From Asparagopsis taxiformis (Eukaryota > Rhodophyta > Florideophyceae > Bonnemaisoniales > Bonnemaisoniaceae), in assembly GCA_030407315.1 (NCBI GenBank), contig JALQPE010001969.1, forward strand, positions 22,772 to 86,771: a stretch of 64,000 nucleotides of DNA, read 5' to 3'. Both the position numbers and the translations under genes were made by a program. Below the pieces are notes generated by a model. That model did no database searches. It saw only the letters and a program-made list of their open reading frames with translations, and was not told the origin of the DNA. Positions 1-10,804 of the stretch are shown piece after piece (within the stretch, counting starts at the first letter, position 1; every line of letters begins with the position of its first letter).

Positions 1-775
1 CTACATCCAGTGGAAGTGAACCGTACCCATTACAGTGCTCCACGGTGGAATAATACCAGTGTCACGAGCAGGTGTTATAATAGAATATATCCGGGCTTTA
101 CACAGTACTGTAGTTTGGAAACTAACCGCGCTTTGCCTTGGGCCGTACATGCCCAGTCAATGGTCTCTTTCCAGATTATCGTTTGGCCAGTTCCACAAGT
201 CAGCTTGGTCACGTCCCATAAGCAAAAAGTCACCTACTCTGGAATTGTTCCAATGAATACAATAATTATAGTTTGGTCACCGTCCATTCAGCGAGTGCTG
301 CTTACGCCTGGTTTCAGACACCGGACCGTCACGGTGTGCCCATTATATTTTATAGTTTATTTCTACGAATCGCTCTGCACCTTCCACCACATATCGCAGT
401 CACGGTGCACCCCATATCTAACTATACCCATATACAGTACTGGTTCCATTCCAACAGTCCGTGCCTGCGTGACTTGGCCCGTTCTAGTCAACCCGCCGTC
501 CTGCTCATATATGGACGTGGTTCATTTCCATCCCTACGTGTCCTTCCGTACATGGTTCAGCCATCACCTCACGGCCACACCATAGTTCTGCCTGGTTCCT
601 GCCTACTGTAAAACAAAATCGCCGTGCTGGTCTCAGCCCATGATTTTTTACATTTTTTTCGATGGGCCTTATCCAAACCTTGGGGATGGGCGTTCCGCTA
701 AAATATGGTGACTAGTTCTACTGTACAATACGGCATTTTCCATGGAATATTCTCTATTTTTGCTTATCCTGTGCA
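1..775 (+). repeat. LTR, 5' end cut by window start
   Basis: This stretch matches 20021-20792 in inverted orientation almost base for base. Window base 1 corresponds to about 20792, and the CCTGTG near 775 corresponds to 20021-20026. At 20 kb the same sequence sits directly upstream of a gag-like gene, which identifies it as an LTR read in that direction. The end near 775 reads TTGCTTATCCTGTGCA, a CA terminus. What follows is not gag, so this copy looks like a solo or orphan LTR. Open frames inside it (for example 10-585) are fortuitous. Confidence 0.7.
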
Positions 776-1454
776 AGTACCCCTACGTGTGTCCTGGTCC
801 AGAAGGCTCACCTGAGACATTTGGAGATATGTTCAAGGCTGGTCTATATGTTTGGGATGTTCGGTGCATGGAACCAATGAAGGACTCCTCTCAGACTGTG
901 ATGATGTAGATGGAAGTAGAACGTTTCAACTGGAAGATTACGTAAATTCAATGTTCGACCGTTTAGTTTCGTGAGTTTAATGGTACTAGCTAGTAGGTAC
1001 AAGAAGAGGCAGCATTTCTGTTTGGAACCCCGATCTCCGCAATGTTCATGACCATGCAGCAGCGTAAGCAAAAATTCCGCTGTAGTTGCTGGAAATATCT
1101 ATCGTGGTGGAAACCTCTACATCAAATGTGGCTTTGCTTTTCTACAGTGCTTTACTCCATCGGTTTAGTACTAATAAGACGTCTTATTCATGAAAAAATA
1201 CACGGTTGAGCTCATCTGTGCCATAAACCAGTGTGGCAGTGTAGGCGTGGTATAGACTCGAATCGCTTGTCTAAGACTCTTTCTAGGTCGCTCATTGTCT
1301 CATGTAACGTATTCAAATTGACGCTCATTGCCCTGTACGTCAGACGTATGTGCAAAGCAAGTATACTCTGCTTGAAATGATTGGTAAAACTTGTACAAGC
1401 ACAATTCATGTACGTACATATCGTAGACGTGTTCAATAGATTAAACCATAGCCT
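776..1454. other. intergenic, no gene seen
   Basis: Only short frames occur on either strand. I see no repeat family shared with the rest of the window. Confidence 0.5.
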
Positions 1455-2072
1455 ATGGATGAATTTTCTCTCTCCATTGCCATGGCGTGTTCACAATTGT
1501 GCTCTCAAGCGATTGATCGCTTACGTGAGATTATCGCCACCCACGCCGCACGTATCTCATGCCGTTGTCTAGCCCTATCCCTCACGCTCCGTCACCCAGC
1601 ATCTTTTACCAGCGTTAAACAACAGAAACCATATCCACACAACCCTTCATCCTCCATGGTGTTTACCATCACCATCCCTTCCAGGTTAGTAATCATCAAC
1701 ATCATCATACCTGTGTCATGCGCAGCCATGCCGAGTCGTGGCGCCAATTTGAAACACATGCGACCAGCCATCTGCGATGTGCAGGCCATTCAAATCGCCA
1801 TATACATATCCGTCATAGGTTCCAATCAGCCGCGATTCAAACAGCAGATCGTCAGATTTTCCAGGGCTTCTGTGGAGAATTGCTTGTCCGACACTACCTG
1901 TACCGGTACATACGTCTGTATCAGTTTTGATGACGGTATAGGACCGTACTCATTGGCCACTCGCAGTACATGCGCCTGCCTTCCTACCAACCTGGACGAT
2001 TTGCAATCAGCAACATTAATGTTCCTGTGCAAATCCTATCTGTCTACCTGGCGACTTATGCTTCGACTTTAG
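1455..2072. other. uncertain coding remnant
   Basis: The plus strand is open for 205 codons, but the translation is compositionally odd and I recognise nothing in it. The minus strand over 1719-1949 reads a more protein-like stretch (RLIGTYDGYVYGDLNG near the middle). It could be joined to a second minus-strand frame at 1826-2032 by one frameshift near 1935. I favour a decayed minus-strand gene over the plus-strand frame, without being able to name a family. Confidence 0.2.
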
Positions 2073-3430
2073 CGACGTCACCGCATCGCTTGGCCTCCCA
2101 TCGGCCCAATGAGTTTCTGATTCATCGGTGAACACGAACAGAAATGGTCTCACAGGCGCGCAGTGTAGAACTAATGATGATTGTCTGGGTGCGCATGTCT
2201 CGCGAATGAGGATGTTGAATCAGCCAATGTTACGCGATGTTCGGATGCGCATGTTGCTTGTCTGTGTGTCCCCACTGTGAGCTAGGTTTCTTGCGATTGC
2301 GACAATGACAAAAGTACAGATGGATAGGTCTGTGCCGCTGGCGCGGAATCTCCCTTTGTGTCCCGCCTGGAACTGACGCTTTTTTCTACACGAGTATGTT
2401 TCGCTGGTACCAACGCCGTCTGAAATTTATTAATTTATTTTCATCCATCGCTATTTTCCGAAATGTAGTTCACCGACATGCATACAACGGTACATGTTGA
2501 CATCGAGTTCTCTACATTCAGAGTGGTATAGGCGAATGCGTCCAACAGAAAAGACATACAAGATTGTGTATATCATGCTGCACATCAAGATCTCCTCAGT
2601 GTCAGTGGAACAGGAGAGACAGGTGTCCTTATGTCTCTTTCGTGTCAAACGCAACTGTGCTTCCGACAAAACCCCAAAATTCTCTCCGAGACAGCTGTCC
2701 CAATTCTGAATCACACTCAGCACTGAAAAAGTGTCCAAAAAATGTCCAAGCAACCATATTTATGCTCTGAACAGTCCTATTCGTAATCGAAATCACCGAA
2801 AACCCAAAGCACAGCGTGTTCTAAGGAATAGAAAATATTCTGTTAAAAAAAATAAATTCTGAATTTCTCGAAATCAGTGTTAATTTCTGGGCTGGCCAGT
2901 AATGCATTAGCTATCTGCTCTAAACCGATTCTAACAAGCAGAAAGAATCCTCTCCTTCATGACGATGCTCTCGAATTGAGTGCAATGCAACGGACTCCCT
3001 CCAGGAGAACGACAAAGCATCGTCTTTTGCAAGGCATTTCCGTACGAAAAATAATCGAAAAACATATTTGACTTTAACCTAACAGCTATCGCGAGCACCG
3101 TACTCAGCTATATTTCCTCTGTAATTTCCTTCCTCCAACCAATCAATAGCCGCTTGGTCACAGGCTTAAAAGCCTTCCACTATCTGTCCTATCCATCGAA
3201 GACCCTCGGAGGGTTCGATCCAGGCCTTCATCACCCATGATGGGTGTGCAACCCGAGAAATTGAAAATGGAACATATTGCGACAGGGACGAGATATCATT
3301 CAATGAAAGAGAAGTTCTCTTTCGTTTACTTTTTTCTAACAAGATTCTAAACGTCTACAAACCCTATGTCGTCCGTCCGTTTTCATCCCGGAGAGATGTG
3401 GGTGTGAGGTAAGACGCAGTGGTGATGTTG
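2073..3430. other. intergenic with short repeat fragment
   Basis: No convincing gene. A 26-bp piece at 2882-2907 (beginning AATTTCTGGGCTGGCCAG) matches the inner part of the hairpin repeat found complete at 4049-4232, so it is a fifth, very short relic of that family. A CACTATCTGTCC string at 3178-3189 is a weak candidate for the outer end of the large CACTA-type element. Confidence 0.4.
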
Positions 3431-3439
3431 TGTTGATTC

Positions 3440-3770
3440 CCACAGACGGAGGTGGAGGAGGTGGCTACGGAGGAAGCCTGGAGAACTTCTCCGGTACTGA
3501 CATCTCACATGTTGAACATGTGAGATGTCAGTACCCATGGATGAGAAGAAAAACATGTTGAGGTCCGGTTCGGATATTGTTGCCATTAACGGAGGCGGAG
3601 GAGGCGGCTACGGTGGAAGCCTGCAGAACATGTGACTCACATCTCGGAGATGTCAGTACCCATGGATGAGAAGAAAAGCATGTTGAGGTGCGGTTCGGAT
3701 ATTCGATCCATTAACGGAGGTGGTGGAGGAGGCTATGGTGGAAGCCTGGAGAAGAATAGAATAGTCCTAT
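3440..3770 (+). repeat. three tandem units, glycine-rich frame
   Basis: Three units of roughly 130-140 bp start near 3447, 3583 and 3711. Each contains a GGAGG-rich block read as GGGGGYGGSL on the plus strand, followed in the first two by ATGGATGAGAAGAAAA and a segment read as MLR.GSDI..ING. One short frame, 3632-3829 (65 aa), covers the last units. The first inter-unit space holds a 39-bp inverted repeat (3495-3533). This could be the coding remnant of a glycine-rich repeat protein or a subterminal repeat of the neighbouring element. I cannot decide which. Confidence 0.5.
3495..3533. repeat. 39-bp perfect inverted repeat
   Basis: Two 19-bp arms (TACTGACATCTCACATGTT and its exact complement) surround a single central G. 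A degenerate version with one arm lies about 130 bp downstream in the next tandem unit. Confidence 0.85.
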
Positions 3771-4048
3771 ACCCATGGATCACAAGAAAACGTTGTTGGG
3801 CTCCTTTTCGAAGCCCATTCGTCTCTTGAATAAATTTAGCACCCAAATCATATACGATTGCCGAGTTGACACCCCGTATGTCTCGTTGGTAGAAATAGCA
3901 GGGGTTCCACCACTCAGCTGACGGGAAGTAGTTACTGATTATATGAGATATGGCTTAGCTCCCGCCAAAACCGATAGCTCTGGGCTCAGGTTCTCCAAAT
4001 GTGGTTATACGAATGTGTTCTGACAATGCTAGAAGGCGAATATCTGCA

Positions 4049-4232
4049 TCCTGATTTGAATTAAAATTTGGGCTATTCTCAAAAACATGCACATGTGAAC
4101 ATGTTTTTGAGATGGGGGTGTGCCGTACGGCACAATTGACCGCCCAAATCGATGTTTTTTGCAATATTTTTTCTGCCCGAAATATTACAATTTCTGGGCT
4201 GGCCAGCAATGCATCTGAGCTGGACATCCCCA
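4049..4232 (-). repeat. hairpin repeat, copy 1 (inverted)
   Basis: Copy of a dispersed repeat seen also at 8004-8271, 36128-36390 and 59466-59746. Its landmarks are a foldback of CTCAAAAACATG around a short loop, the perfect 14-bp palindrome GTGCCGTACGGCAC, and TGGATGTCCAG-like ends. This copy is inverted relative to copy 2, so the methyltransferase gene between them is flanked by an inverted pair. It lies about 350 bp upstream of that gene. Confidence 0.85.
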
Positions 4233-4579
4233 TGTCCAGTGGCCGTCCGGATGTCGCTCACCTGGTAAGCGTGATGCACCTGTGACAACCTATGTGACTG
4301 CAGTCACAGCCGCCATGGCGGCCGTGCAGTACAACACTCAAAGACAGGGAATCACAATCTTTTTAAAATTTTTCTCTACCACGTATCCGTCACAACTTAT
4401 TACCTACACCGGTTACGGGTTTCAAGACCTTTCCATTGCTGTGTACCCGTATACTCTGTTCCGTTCGATATCAACCAGTGTTCCTCACGAAAGAGTGCAA
4501 ACGTCACGAGATACGTCGTCAAATTTGACTGTCTCGCCGAGCGGTCGCCATCCTGTACCGAATTTCCACTCATTCCATT
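4233..4579 (+). promoter_or_regulatory. upstream region of methyltransferase gene A
   Basis: About 350 bp between the hairpin repeat and the ATG at 4580, with a GCCGCCATGGCGGCCGT palindromic block at 4311-4327. It must contain the 5' leader and promoter of gene A if that is transcribed. I see no defined box beyond the palindrome. Confidence 0.3.
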
Positions 4580-5776
4580 ATGACGAATAAGCGCAGGCGC
4601 AACAGCAATCCGATCGTTGACGACGCAACCGTGCCAATTCTGCGCGAACCCGCTAGCCCTTGGGAGGATTCTAGTGACATGGGTACACGTCGAAACGTAG
4701 GTCGCGCCGCCCGCGAAACTACTCTCGCTGGCAAAGACTTCCTCCGCCTCTTGCTAGATTTGTTCGCCCACTCAAGTTTCGCAGACTTGACGGACAAGCC
4801 GGGAGGTTTCACATACGCGGACCTTGGCGCTTGGGTTGCGCAGGGCACGGAAGAACAATTTGCGGCGCTGCAAGGTCGACTCAGCATGGCCTTCAGCGGT
4901 CGTTCGAAGAATGCTGGAGTCGAGGCGGATGTTGCCGAAATCGTCATGGCAGAGATGAACGTTGAGCGAGCCAAGCAGATTGTTCGTCTGGCATTACCGA
5001 TTGCCGAGTTTTCAAGACAGGATGAGCGTATCGGGCAATGGGTTGAGCACTGCATCCTTTCTGGGATCGTGCCGCAGACCTTCCTTATTGGATGTAACAT
5101 GCTTCCTTCGCCACTACAGGCGCCGCAGCGCGTGGAACCAAGCGCCTTCGGTCTTGCTCCACCGGAAACGTTCGAGGTATTGATGTATTTCCAAGCGTTG
5201 TCTATCATCCGAAATCACAACAAGAACCTGCCGCGTCGCCGAATAGGCGACGCGGCCGAAGAGGGGAACGAAGCCGCACGCGTCCCAGCCCATCGGAAAA
5301 GCACTAATCGAGCTTGTTACGTGGTTCAAGTTTTATACCATGCTTGGACCGATGTGGCCTTCGCCGCAAAGTTTTCCAGCTTCGAAGAGTTGATGGCGCC
5401 GTACATCATTTTCGACAGCAGTGAGCATTGGTTTGACGTGCTCGATGAAGGTCTATTCGCACCGATGGAGCAGAAGCTAGATCTCTACCACGACAAAACT
5501 CCCCTATCTCATCCTGATGGATATGGTGGAAAAGTAGAGACAAGAACCAGTGCGCAGCACAGTGCATTTAGGGACCTTGTGAGGAAGTTCTTCGACCAGT
5601 TGCAGTTTCTTATCGTCAACCCGGACCTGTACACCTGGCCGGAGTCCGACCGCTGGGGGGCGCTGGAAATATACTTGTCAAGCGGAAATCCGGACAAGCT
5701 GCCAGCGTACTTTGACACCCTCGACGAAGAAGTTATGGCTGTCCTCCGCCCGGCACCACAAGCCGCGGACGCATAA
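4580..5776 (+). CDS. gene A, N-terminal part (left arm), cut by a stop
   Basis: 398 codons from the first ATG to TAA. It is not a separate gene. The right arm reads straight through this position into the methyltransferase (GCAGACAAG there, GCATAAAAG here), and the downstream frame at 5834 is in the same register. The domain family is unknown to me. It is mostly helical-looking, with a C-terminal pattern QVL..AW, then EEL..PY, then F.VLD at about residues 245-290. The same spaced pattern closes the separate protein at 45446-46744, so this is a shared domain in a small family. Residues about 1-77 exist only in this arm, because the right arm is broken at 39581. Confidence 0.75.
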   Translation: MTNKRRRNSNPIVDDATVPILREPASPWEDSSDMGTRRNVGRAARETTLAGKDFLRLLLDLFAHSSFADLTDKPGGFTYADLGAWVAQGTEEQFAALQGRLSMAFSGRSKNAGVEADVAEIVMAEMNVERAKQIVRLALPIAEFSRQDERIGQWVEHCILSGIVPQTFLIGCNMLPSPLQAPQRVEPSAFGLAPPETFEVLMYFQALSIIRNHNKNLPRRRIGDAAEEGNEAARVPAHRKSTNRACYVVQVLYHAWTDVAFAAKFSSFEELMAPYIIFDSSEHWFDVLDEGLFAPMEQKLDLYHDKTPLSHPDGYGGKVETRTSAQHSAFRDLVRKFFDQLQFLIVNPDLYTWPESDRWGALEIYLSSGNPDKLPAYFDTLDEEVMAVLRPAPQAADA

Positions 5777-5833
5777 AAGGTCCCCAAGCCGGTTGATGAC
5801 ACTCCCACTCGTCGCAACACAGGAGGGAGAGGT

Positions 5834-7783
5834 TTGGTTCCGTCGACAAGACACACAACCAAGCTTGAACTTGAGCCTGGGAGGACCAGTCTTACTGCCC
5901 AAGGGCCGTCTCCCCCGTCACCGTCACCCCATGCGACAGAAGAGCAGGAAAGTGAAGGGCAGGCTCTCGCAAAGGGCTTTCTTTCGAAAATGAGTCAGTA
6001 TTGCCGGGTGTACGACGTCCCTTTCGAAGATTTGGTCAGTGCCGACGAGAGCCGAGAACACGTGCCCATCACGGGCAACGTTCAGCTCATTCTGACTGAT
6101 CCGCCCTACAATGTTCGTCGGAAGAGGAACGATTCCAACTCTTCGTACGACAGGCTAACTGCAGAAGATATGCAGGCTAGCATCGAAGTGTTTGACGAGC
6201 TGTTGCGCCCCGGTGGCCACGGCATCGTGTTCTGCTCCGTTTTGCAGTTCTACGAATGGTTCCATTACTTGGAAACGTACAAAGGACCGCAGTCAGAATG
6301 CCCAACCGATGCTGCTGCCAGTGATGACGGGTCGGATGAAGAAGAGGTTACGTCCATGAATTCGGACTCCGAAGCATCGCAGCACAGTGGCGAAGAAAGT
6401 GCGGATGAGGAGGAGGAGGAGGACGAGGAGGAGGAGGACGTCGCTCGGAATTCAGTTTTCTTCGTTGACGAGGTACCTCTGTTGTTTGTCCGACTACCTG
6501 GGCACCTCTATCAAATGCCGGGGCGGAAGAGGTACCAACGCATGAAGATGGCAGAGGTCGCTATCCACTTCTGGAAGCGAGGTGTTCCGTTCAAGACTGG
6601 AAGCGAGATGGTGGCCTATAGGAACCACGGATACATGGACGGCACGTACCCGGCGTGGTGCAACGTCACCATCAATATGCCCGCCATCGATTCGAATGAG
6701 ATGGTGTGGCGAACAAGGAGCACAACCGGTGCTACGGTCAGAGTTCGTGCAGAGCAGAAGAGCGTCGCTCTCATGATGGAGTTGATCAGCCAGCATTCAC
6801 AGCCTGGTGATATTGTTGTCGATCCATTCTCTGGCACTTTCGCAACGGGAAAAGCAGCTATGAGCTTGCCTGAGCACCGTGTTTTCGTCGGCAGTGACAT
6901 GGACAAATTGTGTGTGGCACGATCGCTTCCAAAGCTGTGTGCTCTCATGTCACGTGTAATTCTTTCAAACAACACTGACATGAGGGTCACGACAGAAGCG
7001 AAACAGAGTGCTGAGAAGTTCTTGGCGTCCCCCTCTGTCACGATGCGTACACAGAGGGAACGGAGGATCATCGAACCCCCACCTGGCCTTCCCCTGTACC
7101 AGAGGTTCCCGAAATATATTCGGCAGTACCTCTGGCAGCTGTGCCCAGAGTCGATTGCGTCGCACGAGCACATGGAAAAACCGGTACATTATTGGCCACC
7201 TTCCCTGCGCCGCTGGTTGCAAACTGAAAACCCTCGCGTGATGCGGGCACACGATTGTGTTACGAAAAAATTGAGCGTTCGACCATCGCTGATTAAGCAT
7301 CCAAATGCAGGAAGAGGGCTCTTCGCTGAACAGACATTTAATGTTGGCGACGAAGTATGTGCATACTACGGAACTGTTGTGTACTCTGATATGAGCAAGG
7401 AGTCGATGAGGTTCGCGTACGGAGAGGGTCACATGGCGATAACGAAGGAAACATTCTTGATGTATGCCATCAAGCTGTATGCAACAGCGGAGGACGACGA
7501 AAACATCGAGCATCCAATTTGGATTGTTCCGGCTCCGTTCTGTTCGGCGCAGTTCATCAACGACCCGCGGTATTTGCGAGGTGAGGACACTCCGGCGGAA
7601 GACACCAGGCGGATGGCCAACGTCGAGTTTGTCGAGAACTACAGCAGCGGTTCGACGGGGAAGAAGCTCAAGGCGAAGGACCTAGAAAATCCGAAGATCA
7701 TTGTAGTACGTGCAATCCGCGATATCTGTCCGGGGCAGGAGCTCTACGTTCATTATGGGACAGCGTTTAGAGCATGGAATTAG
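5834..7783 (+). CDS. DNA amino-methyltransferase-SET fusion (left arm)
   Basis: 649 codons, in frame with the upstream part after the TAA at 5774-5776. The catalytic DPPY of amino-methyltransferases is at residues 89-92, followed by RPGGH and a hydrophobic strand. The AdoMet-binding motif DPFSGTFATGKAA comes later, at about 330-342. DPPY before the FSGT motif is the beta-class permutation (CcrM/MboII-like); DPPY rather than SPPY favours adenine N6, though cytosine N4 cannot be excluded. An acidic stretch (about 160-205) separates the halves. The C-terminus is a SET domain (about 485-645): GRGLFAEQTF at 493-502, VCAYYGTVV, a QFIND segment at 573-577 in the place of the usual NHSC, and GQELYVHYG at 634-642. 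No pre-SET or post-SET cysteine clusters are visible. AATAAA follows at 7814. The nearest known parallel is eukaryotic capture of bacterial-type amino-methyltransferases fused to chromatin domains. Confidence 0.85.
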   Translation: MVPSTRHTTKLELEPGRTSLTAQGPSPPSPSPHATEEQESEGQALAKGFLSKMSQYCRVYDVPFEDLVSADESREHVPITGNVQLILTDPPYNVRRKRNDSNSSYDRLTAEDMQASIEVFDELLRPGGHGIVFCSVLQFYEWFHYLETYKGPQSECPTDAAASDDGSDEEEVTSMNSDSEASQHSGEESADEEEEEDEEEEDVARNSVFFVDEVPLLFVRLPGHLYQMPGRKRYQRMKMAEVAIHFWKRGVPFKTGSEMVAYRNHGYMDGTYPAWCNVTINMPAIDSNEMVWRTRSTTGATVRVRAEQKSVALMMELISQHSQPGDIVVDPFSGTFATGKAAMSLPEHRVFVGSDMDKLCVARSLPKLCALMSRVILSNNTDMRVTTEAKQSAEKFLASPSVTMRTQRERRIIEPPPGLPLYQRFPKYIRQYLWQLCPESIASHEHMEKPVHYWPPSLRRWLQTENPRVMRAHDCVTKKLSVRPSLIKHPNAGRGLFAEQTFNVGDEVCAYYGTVVYSDMSKESMRFAYGEGHMAITKETFLMYAIKLYATAEDDENIEHPIWIVPAPFCSAQFINDPRYLRGEDTPAEDTRRMANVEFVENYSSGSTGKKLKAKDLENPKIIVVRAIRDICPGQELYVHYGTAFRAWN

Positions 7784-8003
7784 GGTCACGAAAGATGTTT
7801 TCATTTCGACTACAAATAAAGCTACGTTCCAGAGTTGAAGTATATCATATAATGCAGCATGTCCAGCCACCATTAGTCCAGGGTGAAACCTATTGAGCAG
7901 TACTCGCCTGTCAAAAACCAATCGTTCACACTCTAGGTGCACTTCGTCCGAGCAGTGAACCTGACTGCTTGGTTGCTGTTATGCGTGCAGATGCAAAATA
8001 CAA

Positions 8004-8271
8004 GACCAAGTTGAAATGGACGCCCGGTGGATGTCCAGCTCAGTTGCATTGCTGTCCAGCCCAGAAATTCTACAATTCAGGGCAGAAAAAAATATTGCAA
8101 AAAACATCGATTTCAGCGGGTCGATTGTGCCGTACGGCACACCCCCATCTCAAAAACATGTTCACATGTGCATGTTTTTGAGAATAGCCCAAATTTTAAT
8201 TCAAATCAGGACGTCTTCCGGACATAGGGGTGCTCGCGGCCTAGCTCGACAGCTGTAATTGTACCTCATTA
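8004..8271 (+). repeat. hairpin repeat, copy 2
   Basis: Full copy of the family, including the CTCAAAAACATG foldback, GTGCCGTACGGCAC and a 3' segment CTAGCTCGACAGCTGTAATT that is shared only with copy 4. It ends about 170 bp before gene B, and copy 4 ends about 265 bp before the gene at 60012. The family may therefore act as, or land in, promoter regions. Confidence 0.85.
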
Positions 8272-8443
8272 AATACTGTTGATGACTGCCTACCGTATAC
8301 AATCTGGGCTGTTGGCGTATTCTCCGGTACTTGACCTGACCTGAACGTTCATCGCAGACCGTTGTGGTTACCGACACTATACAGCAATCTTTTTTGTATC
8401 TCGTGCAACTCAATCCTTCCATCGCTTCCGGGAAGGCTTCATT

Positions 8444-10727
8444 ATGCCGCCGCGTATTGCGAAGAAAGCTCCAAAGCCTCCGGGCCTCCAGAAAAACCGG
8501 TCAGCAGCTGCTGTATCGAGTGCCCGACAATCCCGTGCGAAGAAGCGGTGTGGGCCTACCGGCAGCATTGAACCGCGGTCCGGTAGTCGCAAGACGGACC
8601 GGCGCAGAACTGGGGATCCGCAGCGAGAAAGTGAGGAAGGAGGAACGGCGCGGAGAGAGATGGGGCTTGACCGAGGCAAGCGTGCTCGCAGGGACAGTGA
8701 ACATGATGATGATGACATGATAGTGGCTCAAAACATGTTGGAATTGCGGCAGAGTGCTATGGCAAAGGTAGTTCCTCCCGGGTTGGCAGATGCGGAGGTG
8801 CTGCAGACGGAGTCCCAGCCGGGGGTTCGCGAGACACTGGAGGCTGTGACCCCCACTGCGCCAACTATGCCGAGTACATCAGCCCCAGCAGGTAATGCAG
8901 TCAGGGACCCGAGGATAGCGGCAAGGGATGTTGTTTCTGAGCAACGTTCACAGGATGCCAACTATCATCGGCGGTCAGGTGGTACTGAGGGGAGAGAGCA
9001 GCCGGAGTGCGGGCCTCGTCACAACAGACTGTCATTGGTGCCAAATATGCGCGTAACGCCCCCGCGACGTCAGGCTATTGCCGATGGAGGACATCATATT
9101 CCCGATAGCGTGCGAGATGGGGGGACGGTGAGGGCAGAGAGGTTGCATCCGCCGGAATCCATCGATTTAATGGCGAGTCGCATCAATGCGCAGAAGAAGA
9201 AGATCGCGGAGCTGGAAAAAAAGTGTTTAGCCAGGACATAGCAAACAAGGCGCTCACCACGGAGATAGTTGCGTTGGAGGCTAAGGTGAAGACTCTGCAG
9301 GCGGAAAATGCCAGCCTTACTGCAATTGCGAGAACAGGTAGAATCAGTGATCACGGTGGCGGTAAGTCGAAAATACAGAAAGCCATTCCTGTGAAATACC
9401 TTGGAGTTCTTAGGGCGGTTGAGGAAAACCTGACAAAGTGGTGCAAGAACGAGACTATGGAGCTGGACCCTATAGCGGAACAAACGCAGAGACGTTGGAC
9501 TGGACGTACCATCGAGGTAGAGCCGGTAGAAGGGACACTTTGGAGCGAAAACGGTGTAGGATATATTGCTACCCCTCCGGGCTACATCATCAAGAATCTG
9601 CAGTGGTATACACCTTCGTACAGAGACGAGAGTGATCTGCTGAATGACTTGGTGCGACACGTACTGCGTCAAAGTCCGTGGTGTGATGTGTTTTCCGATG
9701 AGGAGCAGCGTGTGTGCTGTCAAGAGGCTGTGGCGGGGAGCAAGGAATTGAAAGTGAAGGTGACGCAGAAACTGTCCGACGTGATGAGTGCACGGAAGCG
9801 TAATGCGAGGGACAGATTGTTCGGTTCGCTGGGGTACACGAAATTAATGTCTAGATGCACGATGCTGACGACGCGAGCTGAGATGGACGAGCGAGAGGAT
9901 CAAAAGCGCGAAGCGTCTGAGAAGCTTTTGAAACGGGAAAGCAACGGTGATTTGGATATGGGGAGGTGGCGAACGGCACCGTTCTCAGAGCTGCGATACA
10001 GCAAAGGCTTGGTTCCTGACAGCTTCGAAATGGAAGTGAATGGTGATGCATGGTTTAACAACCGAGTAGCTGTGAATGTGCTGGACATCTTCAGGGGTTA
10101 TTCGATACGACCAGAACAAGTAATGGACATAGAGACGAGCATACTAACGCTGGCGCGCCTGGATGCTTGGCTAGTGACTACTGTGGAGTGTTTGGATGAA
10201 CCGAAGGGGAAAGGAGGTGCACGGCAGAAGGAGTTTACAAGGCGGTACAGTCAATATGTGGGGGTAGCTTTTCAGCAATTAGTTGGTATGGTGGTGTACT
10301 GCATGTCTTGTCTCCAAGGCTCGCAAGCAAGGGAACAAACGGACGTTGTCGAGAGCGAACAGCGGACTAGTGCACAGTCACGGCATGTGTTTGCAAGCCG
10401 TACTGTGACAGAGAGACTGTTGAAGTGTGGCAAAGCGGAGAGGGGTCTGGAATTGTTCATGTCGTTGATGATGTAAACCGCTGCTCATCACTTGTTCTAG
10501 TGTCCGAGGATTGGATTCAATCGCATATTACGTCAAACCTCGGTGCTGTAATGGATTGTGTGATTGCGCAAGGACTAATTGGCGCAGAACTTTTCGTCGT
10601 TGACCCATATGCTGGACACCTGAGTGCAAACCTGAATGTCGAAATCAATGCCCCACAGTATGGGGGCATGGAGCGGCGCCATGCAGCCACTGCTGATAAC
10701 GGTTTTGGCGTAATGGAGGATGGTTGA
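8444..10727 (+). pseudogene. gene B, coiled-coil protein of unknown function (left)
   Basis: Three overlapping frames (8444-9241, 9223-10476, 10425-10727) are one gene of about 760 codons broken by two single-base losses. One is an A7 tract at 9216-9222 where the right arm has A8. The other is a missing A at about 10410 (GTGACAGAG here, GTGACAAGAG on the right). The N-terminus is basic and Ser/Pro/Arg-rich and probably disordered. A leucine-zipper-like coiled coil follows (SRINAQKKKIAELEKK, then ALTTEIVALEAKVKTLQAE). The rest is a helical domain with a conserved-looking WCDVF, RARDRLFG-like and RLDAWLV region. I do not recognise a family. The order coiled coil then helical domain resembles 56921-58444. 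It is co-oriented with gene A and separated from it by hairpin repeat copy 2. Confidence 0.6.
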
Positions 10728-10804
10728 AATTAGTGCAGTAAATGTTACGTTGGCTAGAAGGCTTATCATGTAGTACATTATCAATAGAGTGCTGCGATTT
10801 AGAT

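Noticed and set aside
10..585. 191-codon open frame near the window start
   Set aside because: It lies inside an LTR. Its inverted copy at 20 kb is split into two frames by small changes, as expected of non-coding DNA.
6616..7513. Minus-strand frames of 182-185 codons opposite gene A
   Set aside because: They are antisense shadows of the methyltransferase-SET coding frame, which has clear motifs.
4580..7783. Reading the methyltransferase as part of a prokaryotic restriction-modification island
   Set aside because: There is no endonuclease or specificity gene. The SET domain, AATAAA, introns and CACTA/chromovirus elements around it are eukaryotic.
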